A DNA stretch of 64,000 nucleotides, from contig NZ_SJOM01000007.1 of assembly GCF_004762045.1 (NCBI RefSeq), forward strand, positions 5,197,798 to 5,261,797, read 5' to 3'. The notes beneath the pieces were generated by a model. It was given only the letters and a program-made list of their open reading frames with translations. It was not told where the DNA came from and did no database searches. A program made the position numbers and the translations under genes. The stretch's first letter is position 1, and every line of letters starts with the position of its first letter. Origin of the DNA: Mycobacterium sp. DL99. GTDB taxonomy: Bacteria > Actinomycetota > Actinomycetes > Mycobacteriales > Mycobacteriaceae. Below are positions 25,178 through 32,725 of this stretch, piece after piece.

Positions 25178-26212
25178 TCACAGACCCCGGATTCCGCTGT
25201 CCACCACCTTGACGGTCTTGTGTGGATACCGCTTCTCGGCGTGGGCCTTGGCCGCCGAGTTCGGCAGTACATACAGCGTTTCGCGCTTGTCCTGCAGGGG
25301 TTTGAGCACCCGGTCCATGAACTCCTTGCGGTCATCGAGGTAGGGCTCGATGACGTCCTCGCCCGCCGGACATACCGCCAGGCAGTAGGCCGCCTTGTAA
25401 TTGGCCTTGAACGACAGGCTCTGCCACATCGACGCATTCTCGGAATCGCTGACCCGGGACCGGAAATCGGCGGCATCGCTGCTGTCGGCGATGGTCTGTG
25501 CCCAGTCGGTGAACCCGCCCATGAACTCGCGGTAGTTGTGCACCGAGCAGGCGACGAAGTCGAACTCGCCGTCCTTGCCGATCGCCCCGACCGGGCAGGC
25601 CGCCACGCACAGCTTGCATTCCAGGCACGGCGAATAGTCCAGCGGCACGCCGTAACTGCTGATCGGCGCACCGACCAGAATCGTCGCCAGCAGGATGAAA
25701 TTGCCGAATCTGGGGTGGATCACGTTGCGGTGGATGCCCATCACCCCCAGCCCTGAGGCCACCGCGACCGGCTTGTGCGCCACCACCCAGATCCGCCCGG
25801 GGAACCTGTCCATCTCCATCGGAAAGGTCGCCGACGGGTTCACCGCACGATGGCCGGCATCCTCCAGGGCCCGGGTGATCCGGTGCGCCGCCTCGTTGAT
25901 GATCTCGCCGCTGCGATGGAACTCCTGGTTGGCCACGCTGCGGGTGGACGAACGTACGTTGTCGCGGTTCATCTTGACCACCAGCGAGATGTAACTGCGA
26001 ACCCCCGGCAGTGCGGCCTCGACGTGTTCGCGCTCCGAGGCCAGCGCGGGGTCGTCCGCACTGGCGAAGGCCACGTCGTCGGCCCCGGCGTCCAGACACA
26101 ATGCCCGCAGCCAATCGGCGTCGATCACGTCCGGAACAGCTGTGTCCGCACGGGCCCGCACCGCGCGGACAGTCGGGTGGTCGGCCAGGCGAGGTGGGAG
26201 TTTCGGCGTCAT
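25178..26212 (-). CDS. QueG-like 4Fe-4S ferredoxin-domain protein
   Basis: 344 residues. Cysteine motifs for two [4Fe-4S] clusters are CLECKLCVAACPVG plus the second set in FVACSVHN and AYCLAVCPAGE. The N-terminal region (LCLDAGADDVAFASADDPAL) resembles the cobalamin-binding part of epoxyqueuosine reductase QueG and of reductive-dehalogenase-like proteins. The GFTDWAQ/KANYKAAYCLAVCP segment is typical of actinobacterial homologues of unknown role. A TATACT -10 and a perfect palindrome lie immediately upstream of its start, giving a very short leader. Electron transfer is safe; the reaction is not. Confidence 0.85.
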   Translation of the reverse strand: MTPKLPPRLADHPTVRAVRARADTAVPDVIDADWLRALCLDAGADDVAFASADDPALASEREHVEAALPGVRSYISLVVKMNRDNVRSSTRSVANQEFHRSGEIINEAAHRITRALEDAGHRAVNPSATFPMEMDRFPGRIWVVAHKPVAVASGLGVMGIHRNVIHPRFGNFILLATILVGAPISSYGVPLDYSPCLECKLCVAACPVGAIGKDGEFDFVACSVHNYREFMGGFTDWAQTIADSSDAADFRSRVSDSENASMWQSLSFKANYKAAYCLAVCPAGEDVIEPYLDDRKEFMDRVLKPLQDKRETLYVLPNSAAKAHAEKRYPHKTVKVVDSGIRGL

Positions 26213-26220
26213 CAGGCTGA

Positions 26221-26236
26221 GTATAGTTCTCTATAC
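26221..26236 (-). promoter_or_regulatory. Promoter-operator of the 4Fe-4S protein gene
   Basis: GTATAG-TTCT-CTATAC is a perfect 6-bp inverted repeat with 4-bp spacer, 8 bp upstream of the ATG at 26212. Read on the minus strand it contains TATACT, a near-ideal -10, so a protein bound there would block RNA polymerase. The transcript would be nearly leaderless. Confidence 0.5.
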
Positions 26237-26320
26237 CCAGCACGCAAGAATCCAGCTCGTGGGCGTAAAGAAACCGTTCGGGCGCGATGCGGGCACCTGC
26301 GTAGCGGGTACACCCGAGGT

Positions 26321-26848
26321 ATGGACGGCAACCGGCTACTGCACCCGCTTCTCGACGGCTCCCGGGCGTGGGGCTGTGTGCAGGTCAGGCCCGGCCGTTT
26401 CGGCATCACCTACTACCGCTTGGTGGTGTACCCGCCCGGCCTGAGTGCCGCTGAACGCCGCCTCGTCCGGCTGGCACGGGGCTGGCCGCTGTGGGGAATG
26501 TTCGTATGGCTGCTGTGCCAGCTGTGGCTGGGCGGGCAGATGTCGCCCTGGCCCGCGTTCGGGATTTCCACCGCGGTGTTCCTCGCCGCGGGAGCCGTTG
26601 TGCTCGGCCTGGCCGGCAGCGCGTTCCACGGCGTGCGAACGCTGTGCGCCACGACGATGGCCGGTTACGACGATCCTGGATCTGCGGCCGCCCGCGAGCG
26701 CCTGGTCGTGCTGGCCGCCGAACTCCTACACGCCGACGAGTGCCTCGCCCGCGGCGAGATCACCGCCGTCGACCACGAGATGATCTGGTGGCGGGTCTAC
26801 AACCGGATGCAAGCCGACAAGACCGCAAATACCCAGCGCAGCAAATGA
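26321..26848 (+). CDS. Small membrane protein with two predicted transmembrane segments
   Basis: 175 residues from the ATG at 26321 (CGAGGT just upstream). After a soluble N-terminus (FGITYYRLVVYPPGLSAAERRLVRLARGWP) there are two hydrophobic helices (about 50-70 and 78-98), then a cytoplasmic-looking helical tail with DHEMIWWRVYNRM. I do not recognise the family with certainty. Divergent from the ferredoxin gene; ends 33 bp before a strong hairpin. Confidence 0.75.
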   Translation: MDGNRLLHPLLDGSRAWGCVQVRPGRFGITYYRLVVYPPGLSAAERRLVRLARGWPLWGMFVWLLCQLWLGGQMSPWPAFGISTAVFLAAGAVVLGLAGSAFHGVRTLCATTMAGYDDPGSAAARERLVVLAAELLHADECLARGEITAVDHEMIWWRVYNRMQADKTANTQRSK

Positions 26849-26881
26849 TGTCGGACATGCTCGACGGCGCCATAACGACCA

Positions 26882-26915
26882 CGAGCGGGCGCGTCACGAA
26901 TGACACGCCCGCTCG
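26882..26915. terminator. Bidirectional terminator-like hairpin between convergent genes
   Basis: Outer arms CGAGCGGGCG/CGCCCGCTCG pair perfectly (10 bp), then a C-A mismatch, then GTCA/TGAC closing a CGAA loop. It sits between the stop codons of the membrane protein (+) and the small secreted protein (-). No T-run follows on either strand, as is common in mycobacteria. Confidence 0.65.
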
Positions 26916-26944
26916 CGGGTGCTTGGTACCGACTCGGCGAATAA

Positions 26945-27169
26945 CTAGCGGCGAGCCCCAGGCATCCCCAACCACGGGAACACCGGCTGATTGGCCGGCG
27001 GCGCCGTCGTTCCTGGTCGCGCCTTGATCGAGGTGCTGCCATTGGTCGTGCAGATCGTCTTGGTGGCCGTGTCCTGGCAGGTCGGCCGAGCACTGGCAAC
27101 CGGTGCCGAAACGACCGATACGGCAGCCAAACTCGCCATCAAGAATGCAAACTTGCCGCGACCAGTCAT
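26945..27169 (-). CDS. Small secreted protein (74 aa)
   Basis: MTGRGKFAFLMASLAAVSVVSAPVASA is a clear Sec signal peptide with an ASA cleavage site, leaving a mature peptide of about 47 residues with two cysteines (RPTCQDTATKTICTTNG) and a Pro-rich end (PPANQPVFPWLGMPG). The ATG at 27169 is chosen for its GGAAGGACAAG ribosome binding site. It lies 77 bp downstream of another secreted protein gene on the same strand and may be co-transcribed. Function unknown. Confidence 0.78.
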   Translation of the reverse strand: MTGRGKFAFLMASLAAVSVVSAPVASARPTCQDTATKTICTTNGSTSIKARPGTTAPPANQPVFPWLGMPGARR

Positions 27170-27246
27170 CTTGTCCTTCCCTTTCCGGGCTACGACCGCT
27201 ACACCCGAACTGCGATGCGCCGAACGCGCCGACATCCGCCCGCTCA

Positions 27247-27678
27247 TCACGGGCAGGCCGATACGACGACGGGGGAATCCGCATCGAGCGGGGTGTTGTT
27301 CGCCGCCGCCCGGTTGAATGCGTCCTGGCGGGCAGCCTCGACCGTCGCCCCGGCACCGCCGGCCACCGCGTGGTTGCTAGGGCTCGCGACGGACACGATG
27401 CAGAGGTTGTCGTTGGTCACCTCGTCAGCGGTGCACTCCACACCTCCCGCGCTCTGGCAGGCCGCGATCACCGCCGCCGAGGCCTCTTCGCTCGTATCAC
27501 CGGTAGCGGTGAAACCCGCTATGGTGTCGATGAATTCGCCGGTGCCGACGGCAGCAAAAATGTCTTCGGGGTCCTCGACGTAACCACCGGGGCCACCCGC
27601 CCACGCGGTGCCCGCGGTAATCCCGGCAGCAATAACGCCTGTGCCGAGGATCGCCGAAACCCATCGGGATTTGACCAT
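27247..27678 (-). CDS. Secreted DUF4189-like protein
   Basis: 143 residues. Signal peptide MVKSRWVSAILGTGVIAAGITAGTAWA with AWA cleavage. The mature part has alternating IAACQSAGG and VEAARQDAFNRAA segments and four cysteines, the pattern of small DUF4189 secreted proteins that abound in mycobacteria. GAGAGG lies 8 bp upstream and a TATTCT -10 is at 27711-27716 on the minus strand. Function unknown. Confidence 0.78.
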   Translation of the reverse strand: MVKSRWVSAILGTGVIAAGITAGTAWAGGPGGYVEDPEDIFAAVGTGEFIDTIAGFTATGDTSEEASAAVIAACQSAGGVECTADEVTNDNLCIVSVASPSNHAVAGGAGATVEAARQDAFNRAAANNTPLDADSPVVVSACP

Positions 27679-27937
27679 TCCGATCCTCTCTTCAAAGTGC
27701 TTTCTGCGACAGAATACGCAAACATTGCATTAACGATGAGCAAATTGACTGTGCTGTCATGGCTTTTGATCGACGTCGCAGGTACCCGCAGTGCCCACAT
27801 TGCGAAATGCACGCCGAAACCCGGTGTGTCGAGAGAGGCTCAACTCAGAAGTGCGCGAGGGTGCGCAAAATGTTGCGCCGCCAGCGGCGTGTCGACCAGC
27901 AGACACGCACGCTCGCGGCGCAGGAAGCCAGAAAAGG
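27679..27937. other. 259-bp intergenic region upstream of the DUF4189-like gene
   Basis: It holds a minus-strand -10 box (TATTCT, 27711-27716) for the DUF4189-like gene and a locally AT-rich stretch (27705-27775). A 60-codon plus-strand frame (27759-27941, two CxxC-like cysteines) overlaps the end of the acyl-AMP ligase; without a ribosome binding site I do not call it a gene. Confidence 0.5.
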
Positions 27938-29572
27938 CTAGGTGACCAGGGAGACCGAGTTGGCGCGGCGCAGCTTGCCCGACGGGGTCTTCGGAATGCT
28001 GCCCGGCCCGAGCACCACGACGTTGCGCGGACGCATGTCGACCTCGGAGACCACCTCGTGGGCCACCTGATGCTCGATGCGGCGCACCTCGGCCGGGTCC
28101 TGCCAGGCGTTGGACTCCACGGCGACGGCGAAGGTCTCACGCGAGTGCCCGGCGTCCAGACGCACCGCCACGGCGCAGCCGGGGCGGACGCCCTCGACGC
28201 GACCGGCGGCGCGCTCGATGTCGGTCGGGTAGATGTTGCGCCCGGCCATGATGATCACGTCCTTGACGCGACCACACACGATGACGTTGCCCTCTTCGGT
28301 GATGTAACCGAGATCGCCGGTGTCGTACCAGCCGTGCTCGTCCTGGGCCGGCAGGAAGCCGCCCATGGTGATGTAGCCGGGGGTCAGCGATTCGCCGCGC
28401 AGCTCGATGACGCCGACGCCGCGGGCCGGCATCACGTCGCCGTGCTCGTCGACGACACGGGCCTCAAGGTCTTTCAGCAGCGGGCCGAGTGAGGCCAGCC
28501 GCCGGGTGTTGCCCTTGGTTGCGGGCACGGCACGGCGCAGCGCGGCCAGCAGGTCGGCATCGACCTCGTCGACCACCAGGCCGGCGTCGCACGGGGAGAA
28601 CGACACCGCCAGGCAGGTCTCGGCCATGCCGTAGGCCGGCAGGATCGCCGACGAGGGAAGGCCGAACGGCTTGCCCGCGTCGAGCAGGTCCTCGACATCG
28701 GCAGGCTCCACGGGCTCGGCGCCCGAGAGCGCGAACCGCAGGGTGGACAGGTCGTACTCGCCGGGCTTGGCCTGACGGCGCAACCGCTTGGCGAACAACG
28801 CGTAGGCGAAGTTGGGCGCCGCGGTCATGGTGCCCTTGTACTTGGTGATGAGCTTGGCCCACAGCAGGGTGTCACGCAGGAAGTCCATCGGCGTGACCTT
28901 GACGAGCTCGGCGCCGAAGTACATCGGGATGGTCAGGAAGCCGACCATGCCCATGTCGTGGAAGCAGGGCAGCCAGCTGACCATGACGTCCTTGTCGACG
29001 TCGTACTGCGCGCCGATGAACATCGCCTCGGCGTTCGAGTGGATGTTGCGGTGCGTGATCTGCACGGCCTTGGGCGAGCCGGTGGAGCCGGACGTCAGCT
29101 GCATCAGCGCCAGATCGTCCTCGCCGGTTTCCACCGGGTCGATCGGGTCGGCCGCCAGCAGGTCGCCGACCTTGAGCACCTTGATGCCCTTTTCCTCCAG
29201 CACCGGGATGGCGACCAGGAACGGCTCGGAGACGATGACGGCGTCGGCCTCGATCATGCCGATCACGTTCATGGTGTCTTCGGCCCACACCGCCAGGTCC
29301 GTGCGCGGAGTCGGCTGGTGCAGCATGGTCAGGCTCGCGCCCCGCATCCACACGCCCTGGGCGGTCGGCGCGATCTCCACCGGGAAACCGGCCAGCACAC
29401 CGACGGCGTCGCCGTGGCCGATACCAGCGGCCGCCAGGCCGCCTGCGATGCGGCGGGAGCGCTCGTGAACCTCACCCCAGGTGTGGCGAACCGGCTCATG
29501 CGGCTCACCGGTCACCATCCCGCGCTTGCTCTCACGAGCATTGCGGAACATCTTCTCGGTGAATCTGCTCAC
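27938..29572 (-). CDS. pks16: Fatty-acyl-AMP ligase / acyl-CoA synthetase family protein, Pks16 homologue
   Basis: 544 residues, matching in length and position the protein called Pks16 (Rv1013) in M. tuberculosis. Despite that name it is an adenylate-forming enzyme: P-loop LTSGSTGSPKAVQITH, LPAYGMAETCLAVS, WYDTGDLGYI, and C-terminal GRNIYPTDIERAA and PKTPSGKLRR with the catalytic lysine. These activate a fatty acid as acyl-adenylate, in FAAL-type members for transfer to a carrier protein. No carrier or PKS is adjacent. It sits upstream of ispE on the same strand as ispE, read toward pth. Confidence 0.9.
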   Translation of the reverse strand: MSRFTEKMFRNARESKRGMVTGEPHEPVRHTWGEVHERSRRIAGGLAAAGIGHGDAVGVLAGFPVEIAPTAQGVWMRGASLTMLHQPTPRTDLAVWAEDTMNVIGMIEADAVIVSEPFLVAIPVLEEKGIKVLKVGDLLAADPIDPVETGEDDLALMQLTSGSTGSPKAVQITHRNIHSNAEAMFIGAQYDVDKDVMVSWLPCFHDMGMVGFLTIPMYFGAELVKVTPMDFLRDTLLWAKLITKYKGTMTAAPNFAYALFAKRLRRQAKPGEYDLSTLRFALSGAEPVEPADVEDLLDAGKPFGLPSSAILPAYGMAETCLAVSFSPCDAGLVVDEVDADLLAALRRAVPATKGNTRRLASLGPLLKDLEARVVDEHGDVMPARGVGVIELRGESLTPGYITMGGFLPAQDEHGWYDTGDLGYITEEGNVIVCGRVKDVIIMAGRNIYPTDIERAAGRVEGVRPGCAVAVRLDAGHSRETFAVAVESNAWQDPAEVRRIEHQVAHEVVSEVDMRPRNVVVLGPGSIPKTPSGKLRRANSVSLVT

Positions 29573-29882
29573 GACGACCTCCTTGGCTTCCGCGGCCCCG
29601 GCACCAGCGACAGTGCGCCAGGTGCAGTTGCCCGGTTATCCATGCTCCGCCCGCTGCACACCGCTTTTGGGTAGGCGCGCGCACACGATTGGGGAGCAGT
29701 TATGTCTCGAAAAGGTGATGCCCCAGAACCGGGAATACAGCTTCGCGGCCGCCCACCGTTACGGGCGGCGGGCGCACAAGTCGTACCCGATGCAAGATCG
29801 CTAGCATTCACCGTCGCTCATCTTAAGAGACCCTTAAGTAACTGGCCAAACCCTCGCGTTAATTGAGGTCTGCGTCACAGTG
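29573..29882. other. 310-bp gap between ispE and pks16
   Basis: This is the longest stretch without a gene. It contains a 7-bp hairpin (GCCGCCC 29748-29754 with GGGCGGC 29763-29769), two CTTAAG palindromes 5 bp apart (29822-29838) and an AT-rich patch near 29855. It probably carries the ispE terminator and the pks16 promoter. No open frame with a convincing start was found. Confidence 0.5.
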
Positions 29883-30875
29883 TCAGGCCGAGGTCGACGG
29901 CTCCGGGACGACCCGGGCACCGCTCACCGGACCGCTGGCCACCCGCACTGTCCGGCACACCCCCGCCCCGGCCAACTCGGCGCCGACGTCCACCGCCGAC
30001 GTCGAGGACGGGCACAGGAACGCGCACGTCGGCCCGGATCCGGACACGATGCCGGCCAGCGCGCCGGCCTCCACCCCGGCACGCAACGTCCGGCGCAGGT
30101 CCGGGTACAGGCTCAGCGCCGCCGGCTGCAGGTCATTGCCCAGCAGTGCGGCGAGTTCGGCCGGATCACCGGACGCCAGCGCGGCCAGCACGGGCTCGGG
30201 CTCCTCGGCCCGGGGCGGGCCGCCGGTCGAGGTGTCCGCACGCAGCCGATCCAGCTCACCGAACACCTTCGGGGTGGACAGACCCTTGTGTGCGAACGCC
30301 AACACCCAGTGGAAGGTACTGCGGGCCAGGACCGTGGCCAGTTCCTCACCGCGCCCCGTGCCCAGCGCCGTGCCGCCGTGCAGCGCGAACGGCACGTCAC
30401 TGCCCAGCCGAGCGGCCAGGGCGTGCAGATCGCGCCTGGGCACCCCGAGCTCCCACAGCGTGTTCATCGCCACCAGCACCGCGGCCGCGTCGGCACTGCC
30501 GCCGGCCATGCCACCGGCCACCGGGATCGACTTGTCGATGCTGATCGCCACGTCCGGCGACCGGCCCACATGCTCGGCCAGCAGCTCGGCCGCGCGCCAA
30601 GCCAGATTGCGCTCGTCGGTGGGCACCGACTCCACGCCCTCCCCCTCGACGGTCAGCGACAACATATCGGCGTTGCGCACCGTCACCTCGTCCAGGAGCG
30701 ACACGGCGTGGAACACCGTGGTGAGGTCGTGGTAACCGTCGTCGCGCACATCGCCGACGGCCAGGTGCAGGTTCACCTTGCCGGGGACGCGCACGGTGAC
30801 AGAACCGGTGGGGACCCACTCGGATGCGGTACTGCCGTCGGATGCTGACACGGCCACGACACTATCGCCGCTCAC
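29883..30875 (-). CDS. ispE: 4-diphosphocytidyl-2-C-methyl-D-erythritol kinase (MEP pathway)
   Basis: 330 residues from the GTG at 30875; GTG codons at 30857 and 30851 are alternatives since none has a good ribosome binding site. IspE phosphorylates CDP-ME in non-mevalonate isoprenoid synthesis, supplying decaprenyl phosphate and menaquinone. GHMP kinase motifs: VPGKVNLHLAVGDVRDDGYHDL, the ATP loop PVAGGMAGGSADAAA and GSDVPFALHGGTALGTGRGE near the middle; IVSGSGPTCAFLC at the C-terminus. In M. tuberculosis it follows ksgA directly; here a kinase gene lies between. Confidence 0.95.
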   Translation of the reverse strand: MSGDSVVAVSASDGSTASEWVPTGSVTVRVPGKVNLHLAVGDVRDDGYHDLTTVFHAVSLLDEVTVRNADMLSLTVEGEGVESVPTDERNLAWRAAELLAEHVGRSPDVAISIDKSIPVAGGMAGGSADAAAVLVAMNTLWELGVPRRDLHALAARLGSDVPFALHGGTALGTGRGEELATVLARSTFHWVLAFAHKGLSTPKVFGELDRLRADTSTGGPPRAEEPEPVLAALASGDPAELAALLGNDLQPAALSLYPDLRRTLRAGVEAGALAGIVSGSGPTCAFLCPSSTSAVDVGAELAGAGVCRTVRVASGPVSGARVVPEPSTSA

Positions 30876-30906
30876 CCGCGGTTGTCGGTGAACTTAAGCT
30901 GAGACG

Positions 30907-31767
30907 GTGCCCTCACCCGAGGTGATCGTCGCGGGATACACCGCGGTGAAAGTCGTGGGGACCGGCGGCTCAGCCGTCGTATACCTGGCCCGCGACCCCG
31001 ACGGGGCCACCGTCGCGCTCAAGGTTCTCGATGATCAGCACCGCCAACCCGCCCACCTGGCCCGGCTGCAACGCGAGTTCGACTTCGCCCGTCAGCTCAC
31101 CCATCCCAACATCGTCACGGTGTATGCCGCAGGCCCGGGCTGGCTGGCGATGGAGCTCCTCGGCGGCACGGCGAACCACCTGCCCGGCATACCCGAGCGG
31201 CTCACCGCGTTGACCCAGATCGCGGGGGCACTCGACCTCGCCCACCGGCGCGGAATCGTGCACTGTGACGTCAAACCCGCCAATATCCTTGTCGATCAAC
31301 CATTCTCGCGGGCAGTGCTGATCGATTTCGGCGTGGCGCACTCGATGGCCGAGGACGTCGCCGCGCGCCTGTCCCACGATCGCTCACGGATGAGCCTCGA
31401 CCCCGCCCGGCGCATCACCCGTCAAGCGTTCCAGCCGCATCCGAACATCCAAGCGTCACTGGCCTATTCGGCGCCCGAACTGCTCGTCGGGAGGACGCCG
31501 TCGGCGGCGACGGACCAGTACGCACTGGCCTGCACGGCGGTCGAACTGCTGACCGGGTCGCCCCCGTTCACCGCGGATACCGCGGTGGCCCTGATCGATC
31601 AGCAGCTGTACAGCCGTCCGCCACGAATATCGCAGCGCTGCAGCTGGATTCCACGTGGGGCGGACTCGATCATCGCCAGGGCGATGGCCAAGGAACCGGA
31701 CCGGCGCCACGCATCGTGCTCGGAGTTCGTCAGGCTGGTGATCGAAGTGATCGAGCCTGCGATGTGA
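30907..31767 (+). CDS. Soluble Hanks-type Ser/Thr protein kinase
   Basis: 286 residues, essentially only a kinase domain. Gly-rich loop GTGGSAVVY (18-26), ATP-anchoring Lys39 in VALKVL, catalytic loop HCDVKPANI (119-127; the usual HRD is HCD), metal-binding DFG (140-142) and SAPELL (APE 189-191). The activation segment between DFG and APE is long (about 47 residues) and Arg/Ser rich (ARLSHDRSRMSLDPARRI). There is no transmembrane helix or sensor domain, unlike most mycobacterial Pkn proteins. It is divergent from ispE with 31 bp between and converges on ksgA across a large hairpin. Substrates unknown. Confidence 0.9.
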   Translation: MPSPEVIVAGYTAVKVVGTGGSAVVYLARDPDGATVALKVLDDQHRQPAHLARLQREFDFARQLTHPNIVTVYAAGPGWLAMELLGGTANHLPGIPERLTALTQIAGALDLAHRRGIVHCDVKPANILVDQPFSRAVLIDFGVAHSMAEDVAARLSHDRSRMSLDPARRITRQAFQPHPNIQASLAYSAPELLVGRTPSAATDQYALACTAVELLTGSPPFTADTAVALIDQQLYSRPPRISQRCSWIPRGADSIIARAMAKEPDRRHASCSEFVRLVIEVIEPAM

Positions 31768-31810
31768 AGAAGATCGCAAGATTGTCGAACAATCTCGCGA
31801 TCTTCTTCAC
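31764..31810. terminator. 47-nt near-perfect hairpin between the kinase gene and ksgA
   Basis: Arms 31764-31785 and 31789-31810 pair at 21 of 22 positions around a 3-nt loop. The left arm overlaps the kinase stop codon. The genes converge here, so it should work for both directions; there is no T-run. Confidence 0.7.
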
Positions 31811-31825
31811 GTTCAGCGCAGGTGG

Positions 31826-32725
31826 CTAGTGTGCCGCCTCAACTTCGGCCGCTGCCTCACCCTCAGCCTCTTTGGCCCGCTGCAGCAGCCGGACGAAGTC
31901 CGCGATGCCCAGCGTCTCACCACGGCGCGACGGGTCGATACTGGCGGCCAGCAGCCGCTCGGCCGACTCGTTGCCCGAGCCCGCCCAGTCCGCGAATGCG
32001 TTGCGAGAGGTCTTGCGCCGCTGCGCGAATCCGATGTCGATGAGCTTGAACACCTCATCGCGGAACTCGGCGTCGGTCGGCCACGGCGATGTCTCGTACC
32101 GGTCGATGCGGACCAGTCCGGAGTACACCCGAGGGATGGGCCAGAACACCGTCGGCGACACCATCCCGTGCCTGCGCACGTTTCCGTAGAAACGCGCCTT
32201 GGCACTGGGTACGCCGTAGTCCTTGCCGCCGGGGTCGGCCGCGAGGCGCTCGGCCACCTCGGCCTGCACCATGACCATCACCGTCCGGATCGACGGGAAC
32301 TCGGCCAACAGGTGCAGCAGTGCGGGCACCGCCACGTTGTACGGCAGGTTCGCCACCAACGCGGTCGGCTGCTCGGTCAAATCAGACGGCATCAGCGTCA
32401 GGATGTCCTGATTGATCACCGTGAGCCGGTTGATCTCGCTGTGGGAATGATCGGCGATGGTGGCCGGCAATTGCTTGGCCAGCACCGGATCGATCTCCAC
32501 GGCGGTCACCCTGGCGCCACGGTCCAACAGGGGCAGAGTCAACGACCCGAGACCGGGTCCTACTTCGAGCACACGGTCGTTCCGGTGAATCCCGGAGGCC
32601 GACACAATGCGCCGAACGGTATTGGCATCGTGAACAAAGTTCTGGCCAAAGGCCTTGCGTGGCCGAAAGTCGATTTCTTTCGCCAAGCGTCGTATCTCGG
32701 TCCGCCCGAGGAGTCGAATAGTCAG
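31826..32725 (-). CDS. ksgA: 16S rRNA dimethyladenosine transferase KsgA (RsmA)
   Basis: KsgA dimethylates two adenines near the 3' end of 16S rRNA during 30S maturation. SAM motifs: VLEVGPGLGSLTLPLLDRGARVTAVEID and NLPYNVAVPALLHL, plus FWPIPRVYSGLVRI. The first ATG-like start in frame is TTG at 32686 (286 aa), but the 13 codons before it read LTIRLLGRTEIRR, identical to the coding N-terminus I recall for M. tuberculosis KsgA, and no ATG/GTG/TTG precedes them before an in-frame TAG. I therefore place the start at CTG 32725 (299 aa), overlapping the rpfB stop as CTGA with GGGAGG upstream. The start is less certain than the gene. Confidence 0.92.
   Translation of the reverse strand: MTIRLLGRTEIRRLAKEIDFRPRKAFGQNFVHDANTVRRIVSASGIHRNDRVLEVGPGLGSLTLPLLDRGARVTAVEIDPVLAKQLPATIADHSHSEINRLTVINQDILTLMPSDLTEQPTALVANLPYNVAVPALLHLLAEFPSIRTVMVMVQAEVAERLAADPGGKDYGVPSAKARFYGNVRRHGMVSPTVFWPIPRVYSGLVRIDRYETSPWPTDAEFRDEVFKLIDIGFAQRRKTSRNAFADWAGSGNESAERLLAASIDPSRRGETLGIADFVRLLQRAKEAEGEAAAEVEAAH

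Noticed and set aside
27759..27941. 60-codon plus-strand frame with CxxC-like cysteines
   Set aside because: No ribosome binding site and it overlaps the end of pks16; the Arg-rich sequence gives no family signal. Kept only as a note in the intergenic entry.
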